Notes: a model not told the origin generated them from the sequence alone. 64,000 nt of DNA from Trigonopsis variabilis (GCA_003707065.3 PPXM03000006.1:558001-622000), one strand, 5' to 3'; shown: positions 30,551 to 46,122, counted from the first letter of the stretch. A program made the numbers and translations.

Positions 30551-32181
30551 ATGGATACCAAATCATCGTCTGAGGCTAAATGCTTCATTAAACTATGCTC
30601 TCAAAGCCTTTTGGCAGTCTTGTTCTTTGCTTCAGGGACAGTAGGTCAAAGTGATACCCGATCTCGGGCCCCGGGTCTCCGTCCAAGCGCTCTTTTATTG
30701 TCTGCCCCCGAACCTCCTCCATGTCTCTACGTAAGTGGAAAATACCCTCATATCTTTTCTAATCATAGTCTTGTTTCCCTATCGTTGTCAGCCAGCGTGA
30801 GCAATGTGGTTCTTTGTACAGCTGCTTTTGCTTTAATGAAGTCTTTCTCGCTGCAATGAGCGACTGCCTTGCGACTGCATGTACCACGAGTGATGCTGCT
30901 GTGTCTTACGAATACGGAAACAGCTTTTGTGAACAAGTTGCCAACTTCACTCTTGAAGAGATTGATACCACTATTAATACCATCGTCTTGAAAGCCTCTC
31001 TTTTCGAAGGCCGTCTTGGCACGGAAATTGCTAGCGACCCAGCAAGCAGCAACGAGCCACAGGCATCTAGTACCGTGGAAGCCTCTGTGGAATCGTCTGT
31101 GGAAGCCTCTGACGATGAATATACGCTCGATATGGAAAATGAAGACGACGACGGAGGAGATCAAGATGAAGAGGAAGATGATGGTCTACTAAGCGCTGCC
31201 TTGCGAAAGCGTGATGATGAAGATGATAATGAGGAAGAAGATTATGATTATGATGAAAGTGAACGTCTGCTGATGAAACGTGACGACGATGGCGATGATG
31301 ACGATCATTACTATTTCTTTGAAGAAGAGGACTCTGACGATGAAGCTAGAAGGGCAAAACGTGATCTATTTGCACGCCCTAGCAGACGAGATGATGAAGG
31401 AGAAGACGACTCTGACGATGATAGCGATGATGACGAAGATTACCGATTTGTCAAGATCAAGAAACGTGCACATTACAGAAATCATGATGACGATGATGAT
31501 GATGATGACGACCATCATAAGAAATGCCATGTGATCTACGTTGGAACGGGAACGGGAACTGCTCCAATTGCTACAACCAACATTGGCGCAGTCTCTCCCG
31601 CATTTGGATGCGCCGGAGGCGACTGTGCTGTCAGCAGTGTTGGAGGCTCTAGCAGTGTTGAAGGCTCTACAGCTGTCGGAGTAGCTCCAATAGTGACCAC
31701 TGCTATTGCCCCCGTTCTTCAGGCACAAACTCCTAGTACAATATCTACATCTAATCGAGAGCAGCCCAATATTATCATTGTTTCTCCTATTTTGGCAATA
31801 GCAACTCCAGCGTTGGTTAATGCACCTCTGAATACTGCGACTGTTGAGACGGCCACTTCGACTTCGACTTTGACTATTTCTAACCTCGCTGACTTTCCAA
31901 CTAGTACCCTTTCTACGCTAACAACTTCTCAGACGAAGACCACCACTACGAGTGAAGCCGCTGAGGCTACTTCTGTGGGACAAAAATCACACACTCTGAG
32001 ACTGGAGTTCCCCAGTGTCTCAATAGCCAGACCTGGTGCCCAGCCAACAAATCCTCAAATTCCGCCGAATCGAAAAAGTATGGAATTGCCAAATATTGGC
32101 TCGAGCCTGTCACATAATGCAGCTTTTGGCGCAATGGTCCTTGCACTCGCCGGAGGGATGCTAGTTGCGATGTGCTTTTGA
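30551..32181 (+). CDS. CFEM-domain GPI-anchored surface protein with acidic Kex2-site region
   Basis: Exons 30551-30730 and 30769-32181 flank a 38-nt intron (GTAAGT...CTAATCATAG) and give 530 residues. The splice choice is set by the CFEM domain: it restores PPCLYSC, and the eight-cysteine pattern then runs QC, SC, FC, DC, AC and FC (YGNSFC). An N-terminal hydrophobic signal (LLAVLFFASGTVG) and a C-terminal tail (GAMVLALAGGMLVAMCF) after a Ser/Thr-rich region fit secretion and a GPI anchor. Between them, about residues 155-285, lies a very acidic Asp/Glu stretch broken by KR/RR pairs (LRKRDD, LMKRDD, AKRDLF, SRRDD, KKRAH) and ending with a DDDD-HH run. CFEM proteins often bind haem or act in wall structure and adhesion. 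The role of the acidic part is unknown. Confidence 0.85.
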
Positions 32182-32344
32182 TGAACGATGACTATTCCGG
32201 CATATGGGTTACACAGTCTATCTATATATATCATTAATTTCGTTTTATTTTATTTTAGATGAATAACAATATGTTCCTTCTTTTTTTCTCATTCCAGTAA
32301 TTCACACAAACAAGAATCTATATATAGTACAAATTTTTCTGACC

Positions 32345-33946
32345 CTAAGGTTGAACATAGTCTCCAGTATTGTAGAGACCAATGTCAACTTCGGCTTTTG
32401 CTTCACCATCAAGTAGTTTTGCTGTAGCAAAGTCCAAGTTTTGCTCGAGCTTCTTTATACGGGCATTGGCGCCACGTAGTTTTTCGATATAGAGGAGGTA
32501 GTCCTCGGCAACTCCAGTCACGTAACCTCCAGTGAAGACTCCGACTTCGAAATGAGAGATCGCCGGATTCTCCTGGGAACAGGCACTGACAAGGTCGTCG
32601 AGTCGCTGATAAATAACCATGTCCGCCCCAATTTCACTGGCAATCTGTTCCTCAGTGCGGTCGTAAGCAACCAAGCTGCGCGAATCAGCTAGATCGATAC
32701 CATAGATATGGTTATTTCTGATAGGAGGGGCACAAGAAGCAATGTACACGTTCTTAGCTCCTGCTTCCCTAGCCATGGCAACGATCTCTTTTGACGTGGT
32801 GCCTCTGACGATAGAGTCGTCCACAATTAGCACATTGTGACCAAGGAATTCGGTCTCCATGGCATTGAGCTTACGGCGGACTGAAGACTGGCGCTGTTTC
32901 TGATCAGGCATGATGAAAGTTCGGCCAATGTAGCGATTCTTCACAAAACCTTCCCTATATGGAACACCCAAAACGACTGAAACTTGGAGAGCGCTCGTTC
33001 GTGATGTATCTGGGACAGGGATCACGACGTCCACCGATTCCCGGAGCTTCTCGAGGGAGCCGAACTTGTTGATGATAGTAGCAGCAAGACGGTCTCCCAT
33101 GTTGATTCGGGAGCGATATACAGAGATTCCATCCATGACGGAGTCAGGACGGGCAAAGTAGACATATTCAAAGATATCAGGAGTATAAGAAACAGAAGGA
33201 ACAACCTGTCTGATGATTGGTTTGTCCGCATCCTTAGGGATGATGATAGCTTGACCAGGGAGAACATCTGTCCAGGTAGTAAAGCCAAGGGCTTTAAGAA
33301 CGACACTTTCAGAGGCAATCATATAATCGACTTTACCGTCAGCACGTTTACGTTGTCCCCAAGCAAGCGGTCTGATAGCATGAGGGTCCCGGAAACCAAT
33401 GATACCAAAGCCGGCCAGCATCATGACGCACGCATAACCACCTATACACTCCCGATAGACACCCTGTAGAGCTTCGAAGATATCATCGGCGTTGACTCTA
33501 CTCTTATTCGTTTTTTGAAGCTCGTCTGCAAAGACATTAAGCAACAATTCCGAGTCGGAGTCTGTGTTGATATGCCGATGGACGATTTGATCCATCTTTT
33601 CTTTGATTTCGCGCGCGTTAATCAAATTTCCATTATGAGCCATGGTGATACCATAAGGAGAGTTGACGTAAAACGGTTGCGCTTCGGCGCTGGCAGAAGA
33701 TCCCGCCGTTGGATAGCGCAGATGGCCAATACCCATATTTCCAATTAAGTTCGCCATTCGAGGACGAGTGAAGACATCTCGGGCCATACCGTTTCCTTTA
33801 CATTGGTACAATCTGCCGCGAGGACCGCAGGTGACGATTCCCGCAGCGTCTTGGCCACGATGTTGAAGGAAGAAAAGCGAATCGAGAAGCTCAGGAGCAC
33901 AATTTTCCATAGCATCTGCATAAAGCAGACCACAGATCCCACACAT
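32345..33946 (-). CDS. ADE4: amidophosphoribosyltransferase (first step of purine synthesis)
   Basis: The ATG at 33946 gives 533 residues beginning MCGICGLLYADAM. Cys2 is the N-terminal nucleophile of the glutaminase domain after Met removal, so this start is preferred over the longer open frame. Glutaminase marks are LQHRGQDAAGI, GHLRYPTAG and MAHNGNL. The phosphoribosyltransferase half holds IPVPDTSRTSALQ and the PRPP loop VLIVDDSIVRGTT. It converts PRPP and glutamine to phosphoribosylamine in the cytosol. It keeps the usual length and shows no oddities. A likely intron lies in the 5' leader (GTATGT at 34266, CTAACGTTGTATAG ending at 33951). Confidence 0.96.
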   Translation of the reverse strand: MCGICGLLYADAMENCAPELLDSLFFLQHRGQDAAGIVTCGPRGRLYQCKGNGMARDVFTRPRMANLIGNMGIGHLRYPTAGSSASAEAQPFYVNSPYGITMAHNGNLINAREIKEKMDQIVHRHINTDSDSELLLNVFADELQKTNKSRVNADDIFEALQGVYRECIGGYACVMMLAGFGIIGFRDPHAIRPLAWGQRKRADGKVDYMIASESVVLKALGFTTWTDVLPGQAIIIPKDADKPIIRQVVPSVSYTPDIFEYVYFARPDSVMDGISVYRSRINMGDRLAATIINKFGSLEKLRESVDVVIPVPDTSRTSALQVSVVLGVPYREGFVKNRYIGRTFIMPDQKQRQSSVRRKLNAMETEFLGHNVLIVDDSIVRGTTSKEIVAMAREAGAKNVYIASCAPPIRNNHIYGIDLADSRSLVAYDRTEEQIASEIGADMVIYQRLDDLVSACSQENPAISHFEVGVFTGGYVTGVAEDYLLYIEKLRGANARIKKLEQNLDFATAKLLDGEAKAEVDIGLYNTGDYVQP

Positions 33947-35659
33947 GGTACTATACAACGTTAGCTGACACTGGTCGGGTGGGTGCAGACGAACGATGAT
34001 GGAATAAGATTCAGTTATAAGATGTTTCCACACAGCCAACTAATAGCTTGAGTAGTCTAACGTCTTGATAAAATAAAAAATCATCCTCAAATATTGAAAT
34101 ACGGTCAAGACCAAACATCGAACCAAACCAGCCCGAGATGGAAAGCTCACGTCACGAGGCTAATAGAAGTCGAACAAAGATCAACTCATAAGACAAGATT
34201 GACTGTAAAGAGCCTTCTTGACCGCAAATAGAATAGTAGCTCGAACCCGTTTATTGAACGACATACCTGATTGGAAATGGCCTTTGGGCCTAGTTCGAGG
34301 CAGAGGAAACCGACAGCGCTGGAAATTTTTTTCTCCGTTGGGAGATCAACAGTGAGGACTGGGATTAGCCAGGCGACCGTTACCGAGCCCTCTTAGGGAA
34401 TATGTAACACCTGGAATGGCGAGAATGCCTGTCGGCATATCAAATCCGGCAGGTATCATTGGGTCATGCTGCTGTTCGAGGGCATGTGGTGTTGACCGTT
34501 CTTATAATGAATGTGTGGTGTGAGCTTGAGGAGAAGGTAATACGTATGACATAATTGGACACGAATCGAGTGAGCATGGGCCTTCATCTCGAGGGACTGG
34601 GAACGTGTTCTTTACATTTACGTACTGCAAGCATTTCCATGAGCATCCTGTCCGAGGATACCTCCGGCTTATGTGATGTCATGCTGATCACGATCTGAGA
34701 TCATGTCGGTTAGTCGGTACTGGTGGCACATTTCGAAGATGCTCAATATGACGATCTGAATGAAAGTTAGCTTGTGACACAAAGAAAGATGCAAAGGTTT
34801 GTGGATAGAGAAATGAGATATTATGTAGGCTGCGTGTGATAAAATAAGAGAAATGTCAATATCGAGGCATCGGAATAGGCACGTTCTGGACGGCAGTGCC
34901 GACCGAGGACTTGAAGAGGATGTGCAGTACTCTACGTGGAAGCTTGTTTAATGAGTATATACAGTCATCTGATAGATTAAGTGTTACAATTCAAGCCCGA
35001 GTATTGCATTGTTCTGATGGAAATGGCCTGTGCCACTGAAAAGTGCTTTCATTCGGCCCGATCACCGCTCATCTCTTGGGTCTTTCTTATCTTTTGCATT
35101 GTGATATCGATTAGACAAATTTCTCAGCGTGAACGCTGGTCTGCTCGGTGTAGAGACGGGGCGGACCAAAGGGACAGCACGATACTGGGGTGATTTGAGT
35201 TCGGGCACAAGGGTGTCAGGCAGAGACAGCATCTACCCATTCGACCTTGTCGGTGTAAAGGAAAGGTTGCCCCCACAATTCTGCAAGAATACAACATTTA
35301 CTGAGCTATGCTCAAATTAATTACTCTTAAGCAAGCCCAACGGTCTTATCACATAGGGTGATGGAGACACGGTTCTATGCTGGATTCACCCTAGGACGAG
35401 CATTAAGTGAGCGACAGAAGAAGCAGACCAGCAAATCCTCTCAACTAGCCAGAGTAGAGTAAAGAGTATCACTCAAGACGTTTGTAATTGATAGGCAGTC
35501 GGCAGCCGACCGAGGATGATCCGAGCTCAGGTGGTCCTATTGGGACTTCCTAATCGGGTAGCAACCGTTATGAATGCGGAGTAGGGTGTGGGGTAAAAGC
35601 GAAATCTTGGGGTATAAGTGTGCTTCCGTTTCCCCGGGTAGATAAAGAATAGTACAAAA
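33947..35659. other. ADE4 / citrate synthase divergent region with probable 5'-leader intron of ADE4
   Basis: 1.7 kb between two divergent genes. On the minus strand a GTATGT donor at 34266 and a CTAAC...TATAG acceptor at 33951 fit a 316-nt leader intron of ADE4. The presumed leader exon has no AUG. No other gene or RNA was recognised. Confidence 0.4.
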
Positions 35660-37078
35660 ATGCTTCGACTGTTGGTAGGCATCTCGAGAACTTGAATGTC
35701 AACTAACCTTGAGACCACTCGTGCCCGCTTAGCTCAACAAGCCCGAATCTTGAATTATCGAGGTCTCTCGACCAGTCTTAAGGAAGCAATCCGCGAAGTT
35801 ATCCCAGCTAAACAAGAACTGTATAAGAAAGTCAAGACTCAATATGGCGACAAGTCATTAGGTGAAGTCAAGGTCGCCCAGACTTTGGGCGGCATGAGGA
35901 CACTCAAAGCCATGGTTTGGGAAGGCTCCGTCCTGGATCCCAATGAAGGTATTCGCTTCCACGGCTATACCATCAAAGAGGCTCAGGAACTATTGCCCAA
36001 GGCCCCTGAAGGAGGTGAAATGCTGCCGGAAGGAATGCTCTGGTTGTTGCTTACTGGTAAAATCCCCACAGAGGAGCAGGTTCGCCAGCTCTCTAAGGAC
36101 TTGGCTGCTCAGGCCAATCTTCCAGATTATGCTGTCCAGCTATTGGACTCCCTTCCTCGGGATATGCACCCCATGACACAATTCTGTATTGCCGTGGCTG
36201 CTCTGAATAAAGACTCCAAATTCGCTAAAGCTTACGAGCAAGGTATTCCCAAGAATGAATACTGGGAATACGTCTTTGATGACTGCATTTCTCTCATCGC
36301 CAAAGCTCCCCAAATTGCCGCCAAGATCTACCTCAACGTCTATAAGAATGGCGCCAAGTTGAACCCAATCGACCCAGAGAAGGACTGGTCCTATAACTAT
36401 GCTTTGATGATTGGTAAACAGGACTCTCAGGGCTTTGTCGATCTCCTCCGTCTCTACTTCGCTCTCCATGGCGATCACGAAGGTGGTAATGTTTCCGCTC
36501 ACGCTACCCATCTCGTCGGATCTGCCCTGTCTGATCCTTTCTTGTCATATTCTGCCGGTCTTGCTGGTCTCGCCGGTCCTCTTCACGGTCTCGCTGCCCA
36601 GGAAGTGCTTCGCTTTATCCTGGACATGCAGAAATCAGTCGGTACTTCATACTCTAACGAAGATATCGAAAAATACCTCTGGTCGGTCTTAAATTCCGGC
36701 CGCGTCGTTCCCGGATACGGCCATGCAGTTCTTCGCAAGCCTGATCCTCGCTTCGATGCCCTCATGAAATTTGCAGACTCTCATCCTGATATCGCTGCCG
36801 ATCCAGTCTACCAACTTGTCCGCAAAAATTCAGAAATCGCTCCCGAAGTCCTCAAGCAGCAAGGCAAAACGAAAAACCCTAACCCCAATGTCGACTCCTC
36901 CTCGGGTGTTCTTTTCTACCATTATGGAATGACCGAAACTCTTTACTACACCGTTACATTTGGAGTGTCGCGTACTCTCGGTCCTCTCAGTCAGCTCATC
37001 TGGGATCGCATTTTAGGACTGCCGATCGAGCGTCCAAAGAGTTTGAGCTTGGAAAAGATCATTGAGACTGCACAATAA
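35660..37078 (+). CDS. CIT1: mitochondrial citrate synthase
   Basis: Exons 35660-35674 and 35714-37078 flank a 39-nt intron (GTAGGC...CTAACCTTGAG) and give 459 residues. The five-codon first exon MLRLL joins to TTRARLAQQARILNYRGL, giving a typical Arg-rich, acid-free mitochondrial presequence; the unspliced ATG at 35696 does not. The catalytic regions are intact: LHGDHEGGNVSAH, VPGYGHAVLR with the active histidine, and KPDPR. It condenses oxaloacetate and acetyl-CoA in the TCA cycle. There is no C-terminal peroxisomal signal (the end is ETAQ), so this is the mitochondrial and not the peroxisomal form. Methylcitrate synthase is a close relative, but the sequence reads best as citrate synthase. 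Confidence 0.93.
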
Positions 37079-37353
37079 TCAATTAGAATCAAAAATTGTG
37101 AATAGTAAAGTGTACATCGTGGATCTACTACGCATCTATGTAGAGAGCAAACCTCTATAGACAGGCAAACAAACTCCATTACTAGACAATAACCACTGGA
37201 CAACGCTAGACGACGATCTCACCGACACTGTATAGAATTCGCACAAAATGCCATCGGTAGACCTGTTCCCCAGATAGCTTGAAACAGCAAGATCACCTTC
37301 TCCAAACACAGCCAGATCCCTACTTTTCTCGTCTACCTTCCGTCTTGCTTCGT

Positions 37354-38222
37354 CTAGGTGAAATGGACCACTAGAGGGACAACAATCACGATAATAACGA
37401 TGATCACACCCCTGATATTAGCTATTTTATCGTCAACCCCTGTCACTCACGCAACCAAGCACATTCGCATCTTCATATCCTTCCACCACATCTGTTTGCG
37501 GACTCGGTTAGCTCCTCTCCGGAAGCCTTGAGCTGAAACAGCCAAGTTGTCTGTCTTGTCTTGCAAGGCATCTAAACGCTCACCCCTACTTTATCAGCCA
37601 ACAGTCGCTATTGTCAATCCTACCGTTCAGCCACTTTATTGATATTATCTCTCATAATACCAACAGTGTCGTCGATTTGCTAATAGTCAGCAAAATTCCC
37701 AGAGTAAATGGAGGAAAGAACAAGAGTAGACTTCTATATGGATCACTTTGACTAGTAGAAAACTTAAACTTGGTGAACAGTTAATAGATCTGGATATGTC
37801 GTGGTCTCAGGAGCTTGGCTCTTGTCCGGATGGGTAAACAGCACAATTATCTCAAGCATGAAGACGAGTATATAAAATCACAATCTTCTAATATCGTCGT
37901 AAAGGCTTCCAGAGATTTGCTCGATGCTAGAGCAAATCTCACCAGTAGACGCAAGCTTTGTATACTCTTGACTTTTTCACACATGATCCGAAAATTCTCG
38001 GTAGATGCCCATCTTTCCATTAAAACTATTAAATAAATCATAGTCTGATTGCTATTCATCGTAGCAAGATCTCGTCTTTCGAGTTGTCTCTTGTTTTCCC
38101 TTTCCTCTCACAACAGGAAAACTTACAGCTTGAATGGCAGCAGTACGGCTGCTCCCTGCATTCGTCTGGGCATCTTCGGTCCCTGCAGGAATATATGGAT
38201 CATAAGGTTGCGCTGATGACAT
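37354..38222 (-). CDS. SNC1: exocytic v-SNARE, synaptobrevin (Snc1/Syb1)
   Basis: Four exons were found by matching the protein: 38222-38127, 37679-37624, 37585-37451 and 37411-37354. The introns are 447, 38 and 39 nt. The spliced frame gives 114 residues (yeast Snc1 has 117). It reads [14 protein letters not shown], then [36 protein letters not shown] with the central SNARE arginine, [19 protein letters not shown], and [18 protein letters not shown] with the tail anchor ending PLVVHFT. It sits on secretory and endocytic vesicles and pairs with plasma-membrane t-SNAREs. The first intron is unusually long for this window and holds a perfect 11-bp hairpin. Confidence 0.95.
37912..37940. repeat. 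perfect 11-bp inverted repeat in SNC1 intron 1
   Basis: GAGATTTGCTC and GAGCAAATCTC are separated by 7 bases inside the 447-nt intron. In the pre-mRNA they form a stable stem-loop. I see no snoRNA boxes around it. Confidence 0.6.
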
Positions 38223-38563
38223 GATAAGCTGGAAGAAAAGGAGTTGTCTTGTTGCCACAAGAGGTTAAGAGAGGGGGGATGCCAAAGACAGGTCGTGATG
38301 CAACGGCTGTCTAAGCCTCCGCCTCCAAGTTTAAGAGTAAATTCCAGTTCTGTTACCGTAGAAGCTTTAATACTGCGAATTAATACTCCCCTTAACGTTC
38401 ATTTACGGACATTAATTAAATATCTTACTTCTCGGTCAGGCTATGTCGACGCGTGAGCTCTACACTTTGGGGCTAGCGGTTATAATACTGCAATCCCTTT
38501 CTACTGGCGGACTCTACGATGAAAACAAGTTCAAACGAAAAATCAATTACTATAGCCTGCAAC
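38223..38563. other. SNC1 upstream region
   Basis: 341 bases between the SNC1 start and the kinase stop codon. No gene was seen. Confidence 0.4.
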
Positions 38564-40402
38564 CTAAAACATCATTCCCAGAGACTCACTTTCCTGGCGG
38601 TTGGAATCGCCCCATAACTCCGATAGATTCAAGACTGCATTAGGATCTCCTTTCGAATGGCGGAAGGTAAATCCGACAAATGCTCCTCGTCGGAACGGTT
38701 GTGCCTTATCCGCCATTTGCTCAATATTAGTCTGTCTCTCATGAATATCCTTGTACTTTTTCATTTGCTCTTCGGAGCTAAAGTCATCAAAATATCCAGC
38801 ATCAGTCTCTGATTCAAGTTCCGGTTGGAAAGGAGGCTTAGCGGCTCTTAAATTATTAAAATCAACCTCTCGAAAGAAGGGATGAGCTTTAATTTCGTCA
38901 AACGAGTGGAGCCGTCGTGAGGGAATGGTGATAAGTTTCGTAATGAAATCCCAGGTTCGGTCACTGAACACCAGACGGCCATCTGGATATTGGGGGCGAA
39001 CAAAGACCTCTTGCCATTTTCGAAGATTGGCATACGTCTCTTGTATATTTGCTCCGCTGAAGGGAGGATAGCCCGCAATCGACTCGAAGAGCATACATGC
39101 AAGCGACCAGTAGTCTATTGTATAATCATACGGCCGTCCTTGGAGAACTTCGGGAGCCATGTATTCCGGAGAGCCAACGACCGAGCTAGCAAAAGTAATC
39201 TCGTTCTTTCTAAAGGTCCGATAGACATTCTGGCGTTCAGATATACTTCTTTGAGGAACAACCATATCTTTAACTGCGTCCAGTTTTTGTCTGAGATCAT
39301 CCAGGGTGGATGAAGACAGGGCTCCGGATGAAAGGCCAAAGTCAGTTAGTTTTATGTGTCCTGAGGAATCTATAAGGAAGTTTTCTGGTTTCAAATCTCG
39401 ATGAATAAAGCCAAGATCGTGAAGACTAGCAATCGCGGCAAACATCTCACTCATATAGAACCGCGCATTCTTGGGATGAAGGACGTCGGCTGCCATGAGG
39501 AGGGTTCGAAAATCCCCTCCAGGGACATACTCCATGGCAAGATATATATTATCGTCATCCTGAAAAGCATATAGCAACCTGACCAGCCATTCTGAGCGAG
39601 CGCTCGTCAAGATGTCTCGTTCAGTCATGACGTGACGGATCTCACCTAATTTGTGAAGTAGTCTTTTGTTCATCACCTTTAGTGCGCATATCTCCCTTGT
39701 GTCGGCCTTCTGAGCAAGATAAACTTGACCATATCCTCCCTGTCCAACTTGGGTGATAACCTGAAAATCTCCATACTTCAGTCTAGTACGACGTTTTCGC
39801 AGTAGGACACGTTCTCGTCCACGATAAGATTTCAATTGTTTGGCTCGTTCAGGCTCTGGGGTTTCTGCTAATGCAACTCGCACGGTAGCCTCACGTTTCT
39901 TCCGATCTCCCAAGTAAGTCAAAAGATCATAATAATAGTCCAGGAAGTACAATTGGGCCACGTTAGCCGCTCTCTGGACACTCGGACTCTCTAGTTTCGC
40001 TCTTTCGGCTATGTTTATGTGACCTTTTGCTGAATTCCATTTAAACTTCCCGCTGTAGTTTTCCTTCTCCGCTTGGTTCGTAACGTTCTTAGGGTGGATA
40101 ACAACGTTAGAGTCCTCTTTCATTAGTTTTCTGTCTGAAAGCTTTGCGCTCCGCTGTGAATCGGGAAAGGAAACATGCAAAGCGCTCAGGCCTTTCTGGA
40201 TCAAATCAATTCCACTAGCCGTCGAAGGCCTCTCAGGACTAGACTGTGAGCCACTAAAGCGGTTTATCGATGACCCAAGGTATTCCTGGGACTCCGGCGA
40301 CGGAGGCATGATGTTCGTGTTAGCTGCGATCTGCCGGTAAACATTGTTGCTCGGGTGACGCTTTTGACTACCACGCTCCTGCAACGGCTGCACGTGACAC
40401 AT
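38564..40402 (-). CDS. DBF2: NDR-family AGC kinase of mitotic exit/septation network (Dbf2/Sid2)
   Basis: A single-exon protein of 612 residues from the ATG at 40402; a second in-frame ATG at 40309 is also possible. The N-terminal Mob-binding region is about 140-205 (RAANVAQLYFLDYYYDLLTYL and the basic RERVLLRKRRTRLKYG). The kinase domain starts at the glycine loop G220-QGGYGQVY with Lys242, then HRDLKPEN and DFG. It has the long NDR insert before the activation segment (SSVVGSPEYMAPE). The hydrophobic motif FVGFTFRH sits near 586. These features and the sequence match Dbf2/Dbf20 and Sid2, which act with Mob1 at spindle poles and the division site to drive mitotic exit and septation. Cbk1/Orb6 relatives differ in the insert and ends. 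Confidence 0.92.
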   Translation of the reverse strand: MCHVQPLQERGSQKRHPSNNVYRQIAANTNIMPPSPESQEYLGSSINRFSGSQSSPERPSTASGIDLIQKGLSALHVSFPDSQRSAKLSDRKLMKEDSNVVIHPKNVTNQAEKENYSGKFKWNSAKGHINIAERAKLESPSVQRAANVAQLYFLDYYYDLLTYLGDRKKREATVRVALAETPEPERAKQLKSYRGRERVLLRKRRTRLKYGDFQVITQVGQGGYGQVYLAQKADTREICALKVMNKRLLHKLGEIRHVMTERDILTSARSEWLVRLLYAFQDDDNIYLAMEYVPGGDFRTLLMAADVLHPKNARFYMSEMFAAIASLHDLGFIHRDLKPENFLIDSSGHIKLTDFGLSSGALSSSTLDDLRQKLDAVKDMVVPQRSISERQNVYRTFRKNEITFASSVVGSPEYMAPEVLQGRPYDYTIDYWSLACMLFESIAGYPPFSGANIQETYANLRKWQEVFVRPQYPDGRLVFSDRTWDFITKLITIPSRRLHSFDEIKAHPFFREVDFNNLRAAKPPFQPELESETDAGYFDDFSSEEQMKKYKDIHERQTNIEQMADKAQPFRRGAFVGFTFRHSKGDPNAVLNLSELWGDSNRQESESLGMMF

Positions 40403-41277
40403 GTTCTTCTCCCAGCAAGAGATCGCAGGGTAAGTCTGTCTCGCATCTCGACATTTTTTTTATGGTACTGGGATACTTTTGAAAGTGAATAAGCGATGAC
40501 TTTGGTGCTGATGTCGGTTCTTTGAGTCACAGGTATACTATTGCTCAACAACAAGAAAGATGCTTATTCCGCAAGATGTCCCTTGCTTCTTTTCTTTGAA
40601 AGCGATAGATCTCTTGAACTATCTTTCTTGACTGCAAAAATTTACTGAGCTTAACTAGAGTTATATCAATTGGCAATAACGTGTTTCAAGTGACTATAGC
40701 TGTTTGGAGAACGCTGCTCACGGATTGTATAGAGGGTTTCATGACATGGTCGTTCTGGTGTATCGAGGATGGTCTTATACACCTTGAAGGAGATAGTGCT
40801 GCTAAAAATACCCTTGAACTCAGAAAGCCAGTAGAGAAAAACCTTCAGATCACCTTGTAGGGTTTGATCTTCGCTGCCCTGGAGCTAAATCAGCCAGAGA
40901 AGGCGCCCCGTGTAGAAATGGGAGGAGACATGGATAAACTTCTGGTATTTCAGAACCGATATTTATCCAAGCCATTAGAAACAAGTAATAAGAGGCGGAA
41001 GGTCTTTTTATTAGCAATGAAGCTGAGCTGCGCTTGAGACTACGTTGATTATCGGATCAAATTGTATACGATATCGCATGGCAGATCGCATGACAGGTGA
41101 GCGTGGACCATACTGCTGTGAGGTTGGTATAATGGCAGCGCGTTCCGTAACAGGTTGGTTAGTTTCACTCAAGATCAATGGTCTTAGAAGTCACAACATC
41201 ATAATAATCAGTCTCATGTAGTAACTAAGGATATACAGATATTCATGCTCGTAACCAGGACAAGTTTCTAAAATACA
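40403..41277. other. kinase upstream region
   Basis: 875 bases between the Dbf2-type kinase and the RPL14 stop codon. A tRNA-like snatch near 41120-41165 does not fold (see rejected items). Nothing else was seen. Confidence 0.4.
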
Positions 41278-41738
41278 TCACTTGGAAGCAGCGACGGCCT
41301 TGTTGAGAGCGTACCGCTTTTGCTTCTTTAACACCAGTACCTTGAAGCGATCAAAGTCGGATAGGTTGCTTCGGGTCTCCCGTTGAGCAATCTTCTTAGC
41401 CCAGGCAGAGGCAGCCCATTTTTCGGCGATTTTAGATTCGGCGAATCGTTTAGTGAGGCCAGCAGATCGAAGACCTCGAGTGACTTTTTCGACGACAAGA
41501 GGTGTGAGAACAATATTGGAGACACTGATTCCTTGTCGGGCAACGCCAGTGGTAGGGCCATCAATGAGAACCTGTCTGTTAGATTTCCGGTCTTGGGAGC
41601 AGTTGAGGTACTAACCCGTTTGTGGTCAATGATGTCGACAATGACAGCTAACTTATTAGCATAGGGGCCTTTGGTGAGGAGGACAACGCGGCCTAACTCA
41701 ACCAATCTCCAGTTGGAACTCTCGACAGTGGCGGGCAT
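41278..41738 (-). CDS. RPL14: 60S ribosomal protein L14 (eL14)
   Basis: Exons 41738-41616 and 41571-41278 flank a 44-nt intron (GTTAGT...ACAG) and give 138 residues, the same length as yeast Rpl14. The protein starts [19 protein letters not shown], and the splice joins IDHKR to [13 protein letters not shown], then [18 protein letters not shown] and the basic tail [16 protein letters not shown]. It is a component of the large ribosomal subunit with an SH3-like fold. A second AG four bases earlier would break the frame, so the distal one is used. Confidence 0.96.
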
Positions 41739-46084
<4,346 letters not shown>

Positions 46085-46122
46085 TAGATGTAACAGAGAC
46101 AATATATGATTGGATGATGCTT

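Noticed and set aside
30731-30794. alternative 3' splice sites (CAG at about 30791 and beyond) for the CFEM gene
   Set aside because: One gives an immediate stop, the other loses a CFEM cysteine; the site ending at 30768 keeps all eight.
31482-31516. GAT/GAC microsatellite
   Set aside because: It is coding sequence for the poly-Asp run of the CFEM protein, not an independent repeat element.
31280-31728. open frames on both strands across the acidic CFEM region
   Set aside because: They are produced by the GAT/GAC-rich low-complexity coding sequence; the sense CFEM frame explains the region.
41120-41165. tRNA-like words (GGTATAATGGCAGCGC)
   Set aside because: It resembles a D arm, but no anticodon stem, T arm (GGTTCRA) or acceptor pairing follows. 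A decayed tRNA cannot be excluded; there is no support for a gene.
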